A stretch of DNA of 64,000 nt from Nymphaea colorata (taxonomy: Eukaryota; Streptophyta; Magnoliopsida; Nymphaeales; Nymphaeaceae), in NCBI RefSeq assembly GCF_008831285.2, contig NC_045141.1, positions 21,540,242 to 21,604,241 of the forward strand, read 5' to 3'. The notes beneath the pieces were generated by a model. That model had not been told where the DNA came from. It worked only from the letters and a program-made list of their open reading frames with translations, and searched no databases. Position 1 is the stretch's first letter. Every line of letters starts with the position of its first letter. Shown one piece after another: positions 52,325 through 63,549 of the stretch. Made by a program: the position numbers and the translations under genes.

Positions 52325-54747
52325 TTAGTCTTCTGCAAAGTACTTCTCTTCGGCATCATATGTGACTTCCTTCATCCAGTGGTCATCAAGTGTCACATCA
52401 TCATCAATCTTGGTGTAGTCTAAATGTGTGTCTTCACCAGATAATAACTTCTGCTGCATGATGCGCGTAAACTGGTCCATCCTGTCTTGCATCTCCACTG
52501 CTGATATTTCTTCCTCAAGGTGCTCTTCACCAGCCGATGCAGAACTATTGCATGCCTCCTCATCCACCTGTAACTGGAGTTATGATACATGTCAAATAAC
52601 ATTTCTCACAATACTAGCACCGGTATGCAAGTAGGTGCTCTGCATGCTGGACATGGTATAGTCATAGCGTTTTAAATAGTTGGTATGGCTCAGATACTGA
52701 ACCAATGAATGCCAAAAAGGAAAGGGCGGGTGGGGGGGTGGTGGGGATGGGGGGAGCTTATCAAAAGCAAAGGCCAGTGTCTATGTGTTACATAAAACGT
52801 TAAAGCGGTGAAAGATGCTCTTAAACAATGGTAAAATAGTGAAACAGAGGTTGAAAAAGGGGGATTCAATCCAGTAGGGCATAGAAAATTTAGCATTTCA
52901 CAGGTTTGTTTCTGTTTATAACTAAACTATTGATAGACATGCCTTATTTACTATAACAGACAACCTCAGACATGCATAAACATCAAAGCAGGGTCTGTGT
53001 TTCAAAGTGGTGGAACGAAAAAATTAGGCTCATCTCCATGAAGGACTTTTTAAAAGAAAACTTTGCCATGAACAAGAACATGGTTCTGAAAGAAAACAAA
53101 AGGTGCAGAATTATGCTGAAGGATATTAATGGTTTTTAATTAAACAAAAAGACAACCAAAGGAAGAGAGAACCAACATTTACACTAACAAAGAAATCTCA
53201 AAAGCTGCAATGAGACTTGGTGAAGGATGCTTTCTTTTGAATTGTACCTTTACACTGGCAGAGGCAACCCTTCCTTTATCTACTTCCATTTCCTCATCTG
53301 ACTCCTCTTCTTCTTCTTCTTCTTCTTCTTCCACTTCCTCCTCTTCCTTAGGACCAACCCAGTCCTTCTTAGGAACACCTAATCTTTCTTGCTCTTTCCT
53401 TATCTCTGCAGTAATAATGTTTTCTTCAGCTCGACGCATCAAAGTTTCTGACCAACGCTCTCCTGGGCGAGACATACCCCGACCTACAGGATCCTGAAAC
53501 TTCCCAACATACTCATGGTGCAGATATGGCTCCCTTTCTCTCATGGCATCCTCAGAGAAATACTGCCCATCGTGAATAAGCTTGTCCAAGAATGCTCGCC
53601 TTCTATTCTTTACTGTCACAGATCGCAAGTGCTTTTCTTCTAAGGTAGGACTAATTGCACTTCGAAGTTGCTTCAAATGCCAGTTGACTTCATAATCACC
53701 TCTCAAGCACTCAAACTCCGCGAGTTCTTCATTGTTCAACCGTAATCCATATCTCTCTAGTGTCCACCACAAGAAGCAGCAATAAGTATATAAAAATAAG
53801 TTTCTTACAGTTCCTTTAGAACATAGAAGAAAAAAATAATGAAAGGGATGGCTTCTATCTTATAAGTCCGTTTTTCATATACAAGACGACATCCTTAACT
53901 AACCAAATGCATGGACTGAGGAAAGAAAGAGCTATTCCATCATTTGTTCACCCGATCGTTTTCAACCACACTGAATTCTCCTCAAACTTGACATGTTTAA
54001 AAATACCATTATCGCATAAAGTGCAGATATTTCACATGTCTATCACCCGATACACCAAAAAGTAACACGAAACTACCAATCAATGAAACAAAACCAGATT
54101 TCAACATGAGCAATTTTTCAATGCGAATTAAGAGTTCAAAATTTGGATCCACATTTCTAATTTGAATCAGGTGCGACAACACAAGTAGCACAATCGTGCT
54201 TCCTGTCGTAAAATGCCATATGGAATAACACAGTCGCACAATCACGAAGTTCTAGCAATTTCTAATGGACAAATCAATAAAAACTAGTTAGCTATCTCCT
54301 CCAAATTCGATAATAAGCACAAGTAACACCTCCCCACGATTGTCGTCCGCCGTCAAAGACGAAACAAAAATGCCGCTCAGTAAATCACTGAATTTTCTTT
54401 ACACAGTCATATCGCAAAGTCCTCAAGCCACAGAATGGGCAAATTCAGAGTGATCGCATTAAGGACTCTAGGAGAAAAATAAGAGGACGACACCACAAAT
54501 CCGCGATGGAGATATCAAAGGGAGAAAGCGAAAAGAAGCAGAAGGAGACGTGTTACGTACCAAGGAAGACGGCGGCATCGGAGGAGAGGAGGTCGAGGAG
54601 AATGTCCCTCCGCTGTGTGGGGTCGATGGGACCGTCCTGGCGACTGATGGCGTTGGGGAAGTAAAGGTCGTCCAGGAGGCAGAGACGACCGCAAATTTTC
54701 CCCGCCGCCTCGCTGCTCAGCCTCTTCCTCTCCACTTTTTCCCCCAT
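52325..54747 (-). CDS. CCDC97-like protein (DUF2052), 3 exons
   Basis: Minus-strand exons are 54561-54747, 53248-53756 and 52325-52567, all in phase, giving 312 residues. The core (62-200) carries the family signature ERYGLRLNNEELAEFECL followed by DYEVNWHLKQL. Next come RNRRRAFL-type (here KNRRRAFLDKL), the DGQYFSEDAMREREPYLHHEYVG block and RPGERWSETLMRRAEE. A Glu-rich tract (about 200-222), encoded by GAA/GAG repeats, precedes the C-terminal part with DRMDQFTRIMQQKLLSGED...LDYTKID and DAEEKYF. The human relative CCDC97 has been found with the SF3b part of the U2 snRNP; a splicing role here is inference. The start chosen, MGEKVERKR, is the second in-frame Met; one 23 codons upstream (54816) is possible but its residues look like leader. 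Identity is confident; the function is not established in plants. Confidence 0.9.
53303..53345. repeat. Coding trinucleotide repeat for poly-Glu
   Basis: The plus strand shows about eight consecutive CTT/TTC units with CCTC interruptions, coding on the minus strand for the Glu tract of the CCDC97-like protein. Length variation would change only the acidic run. Confidence 0.75.
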
Positions 54748-55674
54748 CCCTCCCTCCCTCTCTCTCCAGGCAGCTCTTTGGCTTTGGATCCGGACACAAG
54801 TGTTATGGGAGAGCAAACGGACAGGACAGGGCTAGCCTAGATTCTATGACGCTTTGTCGTTCTTGCGTTCTGAAGGCGGTGTTTGATTTGATTTGATTTT
54901 TTTTTTTTTTTCTTTTCAAATCTTAAATCCATAGTTCTAAAAAGAGTTCTACCTTAATCCACAACAATTTGAAGGTCGTGGATTTAAACTAGATAGATAA
55001 CAAATTGGTGTCCAACTTTTGAAAGACATTGTAACTTTTCCAAAAAATTTACAATTAGCTGCTCAAAGAAAACATCAAAATAAGTGAATACCTTACAAAT
55101 TATCGTCCTTAAAATCTAAAACTTATCTTTTACAATTAGCAGCTGTTTGTGAATTTTCTGAAAAAGTTAGGTGCTTACTTGACCTGTTTTCAAAAATTAG
55201 CGGTCAATTTGTTTTCGGCTCAATCGCTGAGCGGCTTTTTATAAGTTTTTTAAAAGCAACATGGATCTCAATGGAGCATTCTGGAACAGGCGACGAGTGC
55301 TTCATTGGCACGATGTCCCTCCCACCACCAAATCCTGCGCGCGTTCTTGAAGAACTCGACGACGGTAGAGAGTTGGAAGTGCGATTGGTGGACGGATGCC
55401 CACGATTGATGGTCTCAAGGGGAGACTGGAGCTGAGGAATATAAGCAGATTTTCAACTGAACGCTGACCTGACGATGAGGTGCTTGAATTCATCCTCAGT
55501 AGCTTTCCGCAGATCGGTACAGGGAGAGGTTTTGGAAATCTTTTCCCTTGTCAACGTCAGTTTTTTTGTTGGTGTTCTTAATGCCAACCCACCAACACGA
55601 GTGATCAATTTACTTAATGTTAATGATGTTAGAGAATGAGATTCCTTCCTTCCTTCGATTGTAAGTGACTACAG

Positions 55675-55835
55675 GCAGGGGCTGGGCAGCGCCAAGGTAG
55701 GGGTTCTTATGGGCTCCTAACTTCACCTCAATTTTTTTATTTTTTAAAAAGTTATATAAATTTTATAAAATTTTACTTCGATCCTAGTCAAAATTTAGAA
55801 ACTTTTGAAAAAAAATCTGATTTCATCCCTAAGCC
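55675..55835 (+). repeat. Dispersed GGGGCAGAGC repeat, copy C
   Basis: It begins GGCAGGGGCTGGGCAGCGCC with CAAGGTAGGG, then an A/T-rich block including GATCCTAGTCAAAATTTAGA. That block is shared almost word for word with copy D in reverse orientation and with copies B and E. Confidence 0.5.
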
Positions 55836-56756
55836 ATATTTCCAAAATATAGATCTCAAGTAAGAGGAGAGAGGTCTAACCCGAGACCCATGGGTCTACA
55901 AATGCTGTAACAATCATCTTTTTATAAAATAAGTTTGGATACTAAAACACAGGGTAATCAGAAGACACCTTAGAAATTATTTTGTATAAGATACACCATA
56001 TGAGTCTTTGATAAACCTGTCCAAGAGATTGGGGTAGTCCTATGAAACATTAGAACTAGTTTTTCATGAATTTGCCTAATCTTTGGGGCACATTCACAAG
56101 ACATTCGTTGAGTGTTTTTGCCGACAAATGACCTATTTAAGATGCATTTGGTTACTAATTTGTTCCACTTTGATATGACAATTTCAAATCAATGGAGGGA
56201 TAAGATTAGACCCTCCCATCTTTGATCTTGAATTATTTTGCCAATGCAAAGGTGGAATATAAATCTCAAATGGGGATCTTGAGTTGGTTTGAGATGAACC
56301 ATGTATGAATTTCAGTGTGAATATTTTACTTGATGTGAATTACCAGATAGTCAGACACCTAATTAATTAAACCATGCTCCAACTTATACACAAAATAAAG
56401 ACTCTTTCAACTGCATGAAATTGGGGTACGTTCATTTTTTAAATTAAAGTACACTAAACATTAATCTAAAACAACTAAAAATTAGAAACCTCAAAACTTT
56501 TTCAAAATGATTTTGTTGTATTCTAGGTCAAGTACTTGATGGTCTAAGGGGGGAGAGAGAGATGAAAACGAATTCATTTCAACTAAACACATCCAAGAAC
56601 AATGGATGTAAAACATACAAAAAATCACGCCATCTCTTAGAATTCTAATCTTTTGAGGACCAAAGAGAATGTCACGCGCAAAAGATTGCTAGGATACCAA
56701 GGGAATGATAATTCCATGATACATAAAAAAGTTTTTGTGCTTCCTCAGCAAGAACT

Positions 56757-56935
56757 TTTTCATGAGGTGTGTCAAATTAAAGTTTTTGAATTTTGACTAG
56801 GACCGAATTATCATTTATCAAAATTTTTATCTAGAACAAGTGAAATTTTCTATAATTTACATCTAAATTTAAACAAAAAATCCAGGCAGAGCCAAGGTGC
56901 GTGTGGGCCCTACCTTGGCTCCGCACACACTCGAA
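56757..56935 (-). repeat. Dispersed GGGGCAGAGC repeat, copy D
   Basis: On the minus strand it reads GCGGAGCCAAGGTAGGGCCC, later GGTCCTAGTCAAAATTCAAA. It is the closest match to copy C, 1 kb away, in the opposite orientation, and adjoins the LINE remnant. Confidence 0.5.
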
Positions 56936-57065
56936 ATAAGTGAAACGAGCTCTCTTTGGCCTTGTTGCATAAAACACATTGGCTTGCCAAGGAGAAACAC
57001 CAAAATTTCAAGTTGGCTTGGGTTTGGACTTTGTTTAAAATGATGAACCAAACATAAAACTTCAT
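56910..57065 (-). pseudogene. LINE reverse-transcriptase zinc-finger (zf-RVT) remnant
   Basis: A 101-codon frame (56910-57215) includes FYVWFIILNKVQTQANLK followed by CVLCNKAKESSFHLFRVC. This has the layout of the zf-RVT module found after plant non-LTR reverse transcriptases: an aromatic-rich helix, then CxxC, then HxxxxxC. No reverse-transcriptase core was seen nearby and the upstream part of the frame does not match, so only a fragment remains. Confidence 0.4.
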
Positions 57066-58190
57066 CCTCGACCATTGCCCCACAAGAGCTTGAATGGGAA
57101 AGGAGCATGAATAGGTTAAAGAAGAGAGTGGTAGAGAATAGAAGTAGAGTAGGAGCCCTGTCCATCTCCTGCCCATTAAAACTGATGAGAAGGCGGGTAA
57201 ATGTGAGACGGCCAATCTTTAAAAGAGTTCAGCACACGTAACCAAGCATTAAAAAGATGAGAAGGTGGCACGATGAACAGCAGAAAGATCCACAGAAAGC
57301 TGGTGTTTTTGTAAAATGAGCTTACTTCCCACCCCACCCTGAAAGAGAATCTCATGCCATCTTTTCAGAATCATTGCAAAACTCTTCGCTCTCAAGTCTC
57401 AAGTCAGGAACGTGAAGATCACCCCTTTCTCTTGGCAAGCAACACGAAACTAGGACTTCTGTACTCCATAGAGAGAGAGAGATAGAGATGTGTGGACTTA
57501 CCAACTTGGAAAATTAGAAAGCCATATCTGACACGAAACTAAGACTTCTGTACCCTAGAAGCAGAGAGGCATTCTGTCAACACTACAAGAAAGTATAATA
57601 AGAGGTTCACTTTTTCCACAACATGCTTGCTAATTGCTATGGGTCGGTGAATTAAGGTGTCTCCGGATAGAAGTTTCAAGTTTGTGCTGAAACACTTCAC
57701 TAAAATTTTCATATTTGACCAAACATCAATTTTTGGTTTTGCCTTTTGAAAAAATTTCACTTAATATACTTTTTTATATCCAAAGATACAAACAACTTGT
57801 TTACCAACATCGAAATTGATTGGTCATGGAGTCGGGTTAATTTGAACTTTTTCTCTGCATCCAGTTGATTTCTGGGCCTAGAAATATAAATATACAATCT
57901 ACAAATTCAAAAGAGACAGTCCTTCCAAATTAAAGGAGGCGAAGGGTTCGATACTAGTTTAACAATCAGTAATGAAGACAAGAATTTGTTCTCCTGTGGA
58001 TAAAAACAAAGTGTGAGTTTTTTATGAATCTGCTTCAAAATTAGGGTAGATTTATAAAACACTTAAACAAGTGTCTTGTGAATCTATCTTAATTTTGAAG
58101 TAAATTTATGAGATACTTACCACAGTATAAATCTTAATGCCGAACAATCCCTTAAAAATTGTTGGGTATAAGAACACTATAGGAGTGTCC

Positions 58191-58224
58191 CATGAATTTG
58201 CTTCATTAATAAAGCAAATTCATG
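58191..58224. repeat. 13-bp perfect inverted repeat (hairpin)
   Basis: CATGAATTTGCTT and AAGCAAATTCATG are separated by 8 bp. It sits at the centre of a larger region (58010-58325) in which segments resembling TTAAGGGATTGTTCGGCATT occur in both orientations. This suggests an inverted-repeat element or two nested copies. Confidence 0.6.
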
Positions 58225-58414
58225 AAACAATAAAACTACTATCTTATTAATATACCCTAATTTTTGAAGCATATTCATGGGATACTCTCACAATATCCTT
58301 ATGCCAAACAGTTCCTTAAAGAATGCACTTCTTCATAATCAAATGGCAAAGCCATCCTTCCTAGATTCTTTGAAAAATTTAGGCTCCCCTTTTTTTGGCC
58401 TCTTTGACTTTCTC

Positions 58415-58575
58415 CAGGGGTAGAGCTAGAAAATTCTCGCTATGGGCACTAATTATAATATTTTAAATTTTTAAAAAACATCAATATGTAAAAAAAAACC
58501 CTAAAATATCAATATAAAAATCATTATTTTTTGTTGGGCAATTGCCCACACGAAGCCCACATCTGCTTCAGTCTG
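58415..58575 (+). repeat. Dispersed GGGGCAGAGC repeat, copy F
   Basis: It begins CCAGGGGTAGAGCTAGAAAA, then an A/T-rich body, and ends near GCCCACATCTGCTTC. The head matches copies A and B; the body is diverged. Confidence 0.4.
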
Positions 58576-59347
58576 AACCTTCTCTTATATCCAACTATCT
58601 ACTCATTTAGATGGAAATCTTGCAAGTTATGACCATCAAGAAATTGTAGTCCTTAACATCCATTAATAAGCCTGGTTAGCAGAAAAGTCGTCAGTTTCTT
58701 CCTTTCAGTGAGCGAGATGTTAACAATGCATCGGTCAGGAAGAAAGTCAAAGCTTCCATTTTCCGCTTACCTCCAGGTCTTGAACTTAGTGGGGCCAAGG
58801 TGCATCGAATTCTTGCTTGTCTTTCTTCGTTTTTGCTGGGGGTTGCTTTCATCCCCTGTTTGCAACCTCCCCATTTTCCACGATAATCTCATTAATCCGA
58901 CCACACCATAAGAAACGCCATCTTCACCAGCCAGGTGCAACCACTCCTCGTCAATTGTCAAGAACGCTCAGCAATTCAACTTCGACTTTGCTTAGAGAGG
59001 ACGGAAAATCCTCACCGGCTTCTTCAAGTGACGAAGAGCCAATTGTCAGTCAAACAAGAACAAAAAAATTGTGGTGATCTGATCTTCCTTGTCACCATTT
59101 CTTTTAACTAAGTCGCTCAAAAAGTCCTGACAGATGCTACCATTTGTAAGTTGTTGACGTAATAATTAATGGCGTTTAGCAGTATGCAATAACGGTGAGT
59201 CGTCCAACATTAGGTTGCAACCTTTTAAATCTGGAACTGCCAACTTCTTTTCTTCAGCAAAGTATCAAGAATCGTTTGGCCTTCTCCCTTCATCTATTCC
59301 ATATATCAAAAATACGGAAGTTCCCGGCAGGCGGCAGCCGGATTCCG

Positions 59348-59530
59348 ATGGCCTGGAGAAAGTTTTTCAAAATTGGCTCCAGGAAGCCATCGTCGGTTCA
59401 AGTTGGTGCGTTGTTTATAGGATGCCTTGTGATGCTGCGGCTCTCTTACTCAGGCGATTGGACCAGGACTGCTTTTCATACGTTGAAGTGCAGTTTTCTT
59501 TCCTCTTCAACTCGTGGTTCTGATAAGGAG
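59348..59530 (+). other. Orphan or alternative first exon resembling the GT77 gene's exon 1
   Basis: From ATG at 59348 the frame reads 61 residues: a basic start (MAWRKFFKIGSRKP), then SSVQVGALFIGCLVMLRLSY as a single membrane anchor, then a Ser-rich stretch ending at Glu before a GT donor (GAG|GTAATC) in phase 0. Exon 1 of the glycosyltransferase at 61679 has the same plan: SSVQICVLILG in a membrane anchor and a phase-0 donor after Glu. It could be an alternative first exon splicing to 62444, or the leftover of a tandem copy. No matching exons 2-3 were found between. Confidence 0.35.
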
Positions 59531-59914
59531 GTAATCAGAAGGTTCTTCCACTGACTTCCTCTTCACCATGAGAAGCGCTTTTTTCTTCATTTGTTTCCCT
59601 AATCAGTTCATGGAGAAAGCCATCCCTTTGTGTTCATTTCTTTCTTATTTCAATGTTTTGTCATTCACTATTTGGTGGGTTTCATCGTTTGCCGTCATGT
59701 TCCCAAAAGAATTCTACGATTCTGCAATTGAGGTGAAGTAGCTGACGTTTAGACGACCCGTGAAATTGGAGTTTTAACTGGTTCTAAAAGAGGGAGAGAG
59801 GGAGTGAATGAGGGATTTGGGAAGAGAGAGGGTGCAACCAAAATCCTTGTCCTGAAAGCTCACAGGATCTCTCTCATCCTCAGCCTTTAACCTCCAACTT
59901 GGACCAAAAGGTAA

Positions 59915-59982
59915 CATTGGAATCAAACTTGAGACACAATGTTCGTACGCTTCAGGTCCAATGAGTTATGCTATATACCCAT
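59915..59982 (-). mobile_element. tRNA-derived SINE head (copy 2)
   Basis: On the minus strand it has an A-box-like TAGCATAACTCATTGG and, 45 bp on, a B-box-like GTTTGATTC with one mismatch. The stretch resembles copy 1 at 41398 (GGGATATAGCA versus GGTATATAGCA, then similar words to the B box). The body and 3' end are undefined. Confidence 0.4.
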
Positions 59983-60300
59983 GGGCATAGGCAGATGGGA
60001 TTTCCATGGGACATGTCTTACTAAACCCACTCTTGGAAACTTTAATTTACTGTTGAAACTTGGCTGAATTTGAGTCCAGTTATATGAAGTATTTTAAAGC
60101 TTCTCCATCTTCACTTCACAGCCACCCGATGCATTATTTGGGCCGGTAGCTGTGATTAAACATACTATTCGAAATAATGCATGAGACTGTGTGCTGTGAG
60201 AGGTTGGAGGAAATCCATAGAAAAGATTGAAAGAGTCAAATTAGAGAACGTGTATGAATTGGCTTCTGATAAAATTTACATTTGCTTTAACTTGGTCTTG

Positions 60301-60301
<1 letters not shown>

Positions 60302-60331
<30 letters not shown>
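60302..60331. repeat. (TA)n microsatellite
   Basis: About 15 TA units in the intergenic region upstream of the glycosyltransferase gene. Confidence 0.9.
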
Positions 60332-60333
<2 letters not shown>

Positions 60334-61678
60334 CTGTCCTTTACATATGACGACGTAGATATTTCTTTATCACCAACAACCTCACTCTAGGAAATTAAGC
60401 GGAAAGCTTAACAAACTTGCGTGCTGGCTAATATCACTTACTACACATACAATTAAATAAGTAATTAAGTACGTCAGTTATATATCTATATAATGCCACT
60501 ACTATCAATTACTGCACATACAATTGAATGAGTAATTAACTACGTCAGTTACATATATAAAATGCCATCACCAAAGCTTGGAAAGAAATCAGCTTCTTCT
60601 TCAAGGAAATGGGTGATTCGATCCGGTGGTCGAATCCAAAGGATTGAATGCGGTTGGTTTTCTATCTGGTCCAAGTCGACGCCTTATTGGTTGTGGGTAA
60701 CTTGTGGCCCTATTAATTTGGTGGCCTGAACCATATTATATGATCTTCTCTTCATTCATGACTAGTGCATCTGTTCCTCTCAAGAAAGCATTAATTTCTT
60801 GCAAACTCCAGATAGTCCCATAGAGGAAATAGAATATTGATAGTCACCAAGTACAATTTCCAAGCTGCATGAGAGAGATAGAGAGGGAGATTGGAATTTT
60901 TCATCTCTAGAATATCAAAGGAAAGTGACAACAATAAATGATAAGCAAAGAACGCGACATCAATAGATTCCGGTTCATTAGTCATGAGAAACTGGTGGCT
61001 GTTTCATATTGAACTTTGGAATATTTTCATTAATTAGTTGGTCTGTCTTATCTCTATTAGGTTTGTTGACTTGTATCAATCGAAATAGAATTGCATAGTA
61101 ACCACGAATTAAAAAAATGATTCTATTTGATTCATATAAGAAATTAAAAACTTAATTTCAAACTGCAGCAGGAATTATGGAAGAAGAGAACTTATGAAAG
61201 AAGAGAGGATATGGCTGGAGCCGGACCAAGCTTTGTTTAGTGAAAACGATAGAGGTAGCCACTTTCGCCTCCCGATCCGTCCTAAAATATCATGCGTGTC
61301 TCGACTTTCCTGAATTGTATCAGAATCATGAGTCCAGGCAGATTTTAATCAGAGCAAAAAAGGCCAATTTTTTTTTTTTTTAATGCATCATCGTCCGAAT
61401 CTGGAGATACTTCAATGGGTCGAGTAATGTAAATTAATTTATGGAGAAAAAGAAAACGAAAAAAAAGAAACTCAGTTAATATCGCCTTCCATGCATGCGC
61501 TACCTGAAGATTTTGTTTTCCTTAGATCGAAACCTGCGCGCTTCTTTGCAAGTAATTGACGTTTTGAGATGGCAAATGCAAGGGGAATTCAATTATATGC
61601 TTATATGGACTCACCGTTGGCGCCTTTAGTTTCGAACTCTTTTGTTGAATCGAGTTTCTGGTTTCCTATTCTTCAGTC

Positions 61679-63417
61679 ATGGAGGCAGCTGCTTCCAGAG
61701 ATGGCCACATCTCAGCCTGTCAAAAGCTTCCTGCATTTTCCAAGGCAATCTCTTCGGTGCAAATTTGCGTTCTGATATTAGGGTTCTTTGAGATCGTCGT
61801 TTTCTTATATTCAAACAATCTGCATCCATTAGGATGGAGTAATAGTTTCCAAACTTCAGGATCAAGACGCAATTCACCATCTAGGGAGGTACCACCTTCG
61901 TTATTTACCCACTTCGTCAACTTGGTTTTCATAGTATCCGTTAATCTTCTTTTCTGAATATAATATCAAACGTTTGGTGCTTTAGTTACTTATGTACGTC
62001 AAGTATGTGATATTGTTCTTTTGGTGCCGAAATGTTTCATTTCTCTGCGACGTACGTGTAAATCATGTTTTTCTAAGAAACTTAAGAAGATCACCAGTTT
62101 CAGACCAACTTTTCTAGACAATTATATATAAATTAAGCTCTACTGGCACAAAGAAACGAAATCTATTTGTTGGTTCCGACACTCATTAGACATGGGGCTC
62201 GAATGGGCCTGGCTACAAAAATTTGGAGAAACAGAAATTATGTATTTGCTAGAAATCTCTGTCGCCTTCTTTAGATTTATTTTGATGAAGCCGCTGATGG
62301 TTCCTACATCGTATGATTAATGGTGCCACGGTACCGGAAATCCTGAAGATTAAATCTGTAACTTAAATACCACCGATTGCTGCATCTACCAATTTGGACA
62401 AAATGGACGGTCGGTTAATTGCATCTTCTTCTGTGATATTCAGATAAGAGATCCACTTGGTGCTGCACTGCAAGGAGTGGCCATGGCGAACAAGACCCTC
62501 ATCATCACGGGGATAAACAAGCCGTACGCGGGGAACAACAGCATGCTGGAGCTGTTCCTGGAGGCCTTCCGGCAAGGGGAGGACACGGAGCCCCTGATAG
62601 ACCACCTGCTGATCGCCGCCCACGACCAGCCGGCTTTCGAGAGGTGCCAGCAGCTCCACCGCCACTGCTACAAGCTGGTCACCGACGGCGTCGACTTCGC
62701 CGGGGAGAAGCTCTTCATGAGCGAGGATTACCTGAAGATGGTGTGGCGGCGGACTCTCTTCATTGCGGACGTCCTCAAGCGTGGCTACAGCTTCATCTAC
62801 ACAGTAAGAGAGCGGCAGAGATATTATAACTTCATTATGATCATAAGCCTCCATTTCTAAAACTTAAATCTGCCTCCAAGGATCGACCTCCTCCGTTTCT
62901 CTTGCAGGATGCTGACATAGTGTGGTTCCGGAATCCATTCAAGCGATTTACTGCAGACGATGATGTGCAGATGAGCTGCGACCACTACAACGGGAGGCCC
63001 TACGACACCAACAACTCCATCAACACCGGCTTCCATTTCGTGAGATCAAACAACAAGACAATCAAGTTTTACGATCTGTGGTATGAGAGCCGGAAGAACT
63101 ACTCAAGGATGCACGACCAAGATGCGCTCGCAAGGCTGAAGGAGAACGGCATCATCGAGCGGCTTGGCCTGAAATTCAGGTTTCTGGAGACAGTCTACTT
63201 CGGTGGGTTCTGCGAGAAGAGCAGAGACCTGAGGAAGGTCAACACGATGCACGCGAACTGCTGCAGGAGCATAAGGGCAAAGTTGGCTGATCTGAGGGCC
63301 TCAATCGAGCAGTGGAAGAAGTACATGGCTACCAACAACTTCAGTTCTAGTGGGTCATGGCCGATACACAGGAATTGCATTAATTCATGGAAAATCAGGC
63401 CTAATGTGACCACCTGA
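61679..63417 (+). CDS. GT77-like nucleotide-diphospho-sugar transferase (DUF271), 3 exons
   Basis: Exons 61679-61888, 62444-62803 and 62908-63417 join in phase 0 to 359 residues, the usual size for the At4g15970-type family. It is predicted to be a Golgi type II membrane enzyme: a short cytosolic N-terminus, one hydrophobic anchor (about 26-44), a Ser/Arg-rich stem and then the Nucleotid_trans domain (about 82-330). Domain marks are ANKTLIITGINKPYA, LDHLLI-type (IDHLLIAAHDQ), GVDFAGEKLFMSEDYLKMVWRR, the metal/nucleotide-sugar DxD motif DADIVWF (Asp191, Asp193), CDHYNGRPYD, NTGFHFVRSNN, HDQDAL and the closing YFGGFC...MHANCC. Relatives include plant arabinosyl- and xylosyltransferases; donor and acceptor here are unknown. 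Exons 2-3 are clearly GC-richer than exon 1 and the introns. The stop is TGA at 63415. Confidence 0.93.
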
Positions 63418-63549
63418 CTTTCTGAAAAAATATATCCCCTATTGTTCACTAGTCCTATAAAAGATTTATTCACATATGTACACCGGTGATATTGCATCTT
63501 TTCTTTTATGTAAAAAGATATCAAAACTACCACTTCAAGATAGTTCAAA

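Larger units (their letters stand above)
54850..58400. other. Intergenic region with repeats, left part
   Basis: No intact gene is supported. It holds two dispersed GGGGCAGAGC-family copies in opposite orientation (55675 and 56757), a LINE zinc-finger remnant (56910-57065) and, near its right end, a cluster of related direct and inverted segments (58010-58325). A 63-codon frame at 55302-55493 has no recognisable features. Confidence 0.5.
58401..61678. other. Intergenic region with repeats, right part
   Basis: It contains a dispersed-repeat copy (58415), unrecognised Ser-rich frames at 58708-59077, an orphan first exon (59348-59530), a SINE head on the minus strand (59915-59982) and a (TA)15 microsatellite (60302-60331). 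The promoter of the glycosyltransferase should lie at its right end. A 68-codon upstream ORF (61569-61775) overlaps that gene's start. Confidence 0.5.

Noticed and set aside
55302-55493. 63-codon minus-strand frame
   Set aside because: No motif, no splice context; too short to support as a gene.
57945-57965. B-box-like GTTCGATAC
   Set aside because: No A box 45-50 bp upstream; likely chance.
58708-59077. Overlapping frames with Ser-rich and hydrophobic stretches
   Set aside because: No family recognised, frames conflict with each other, and no clear splice connection to nearby exons.
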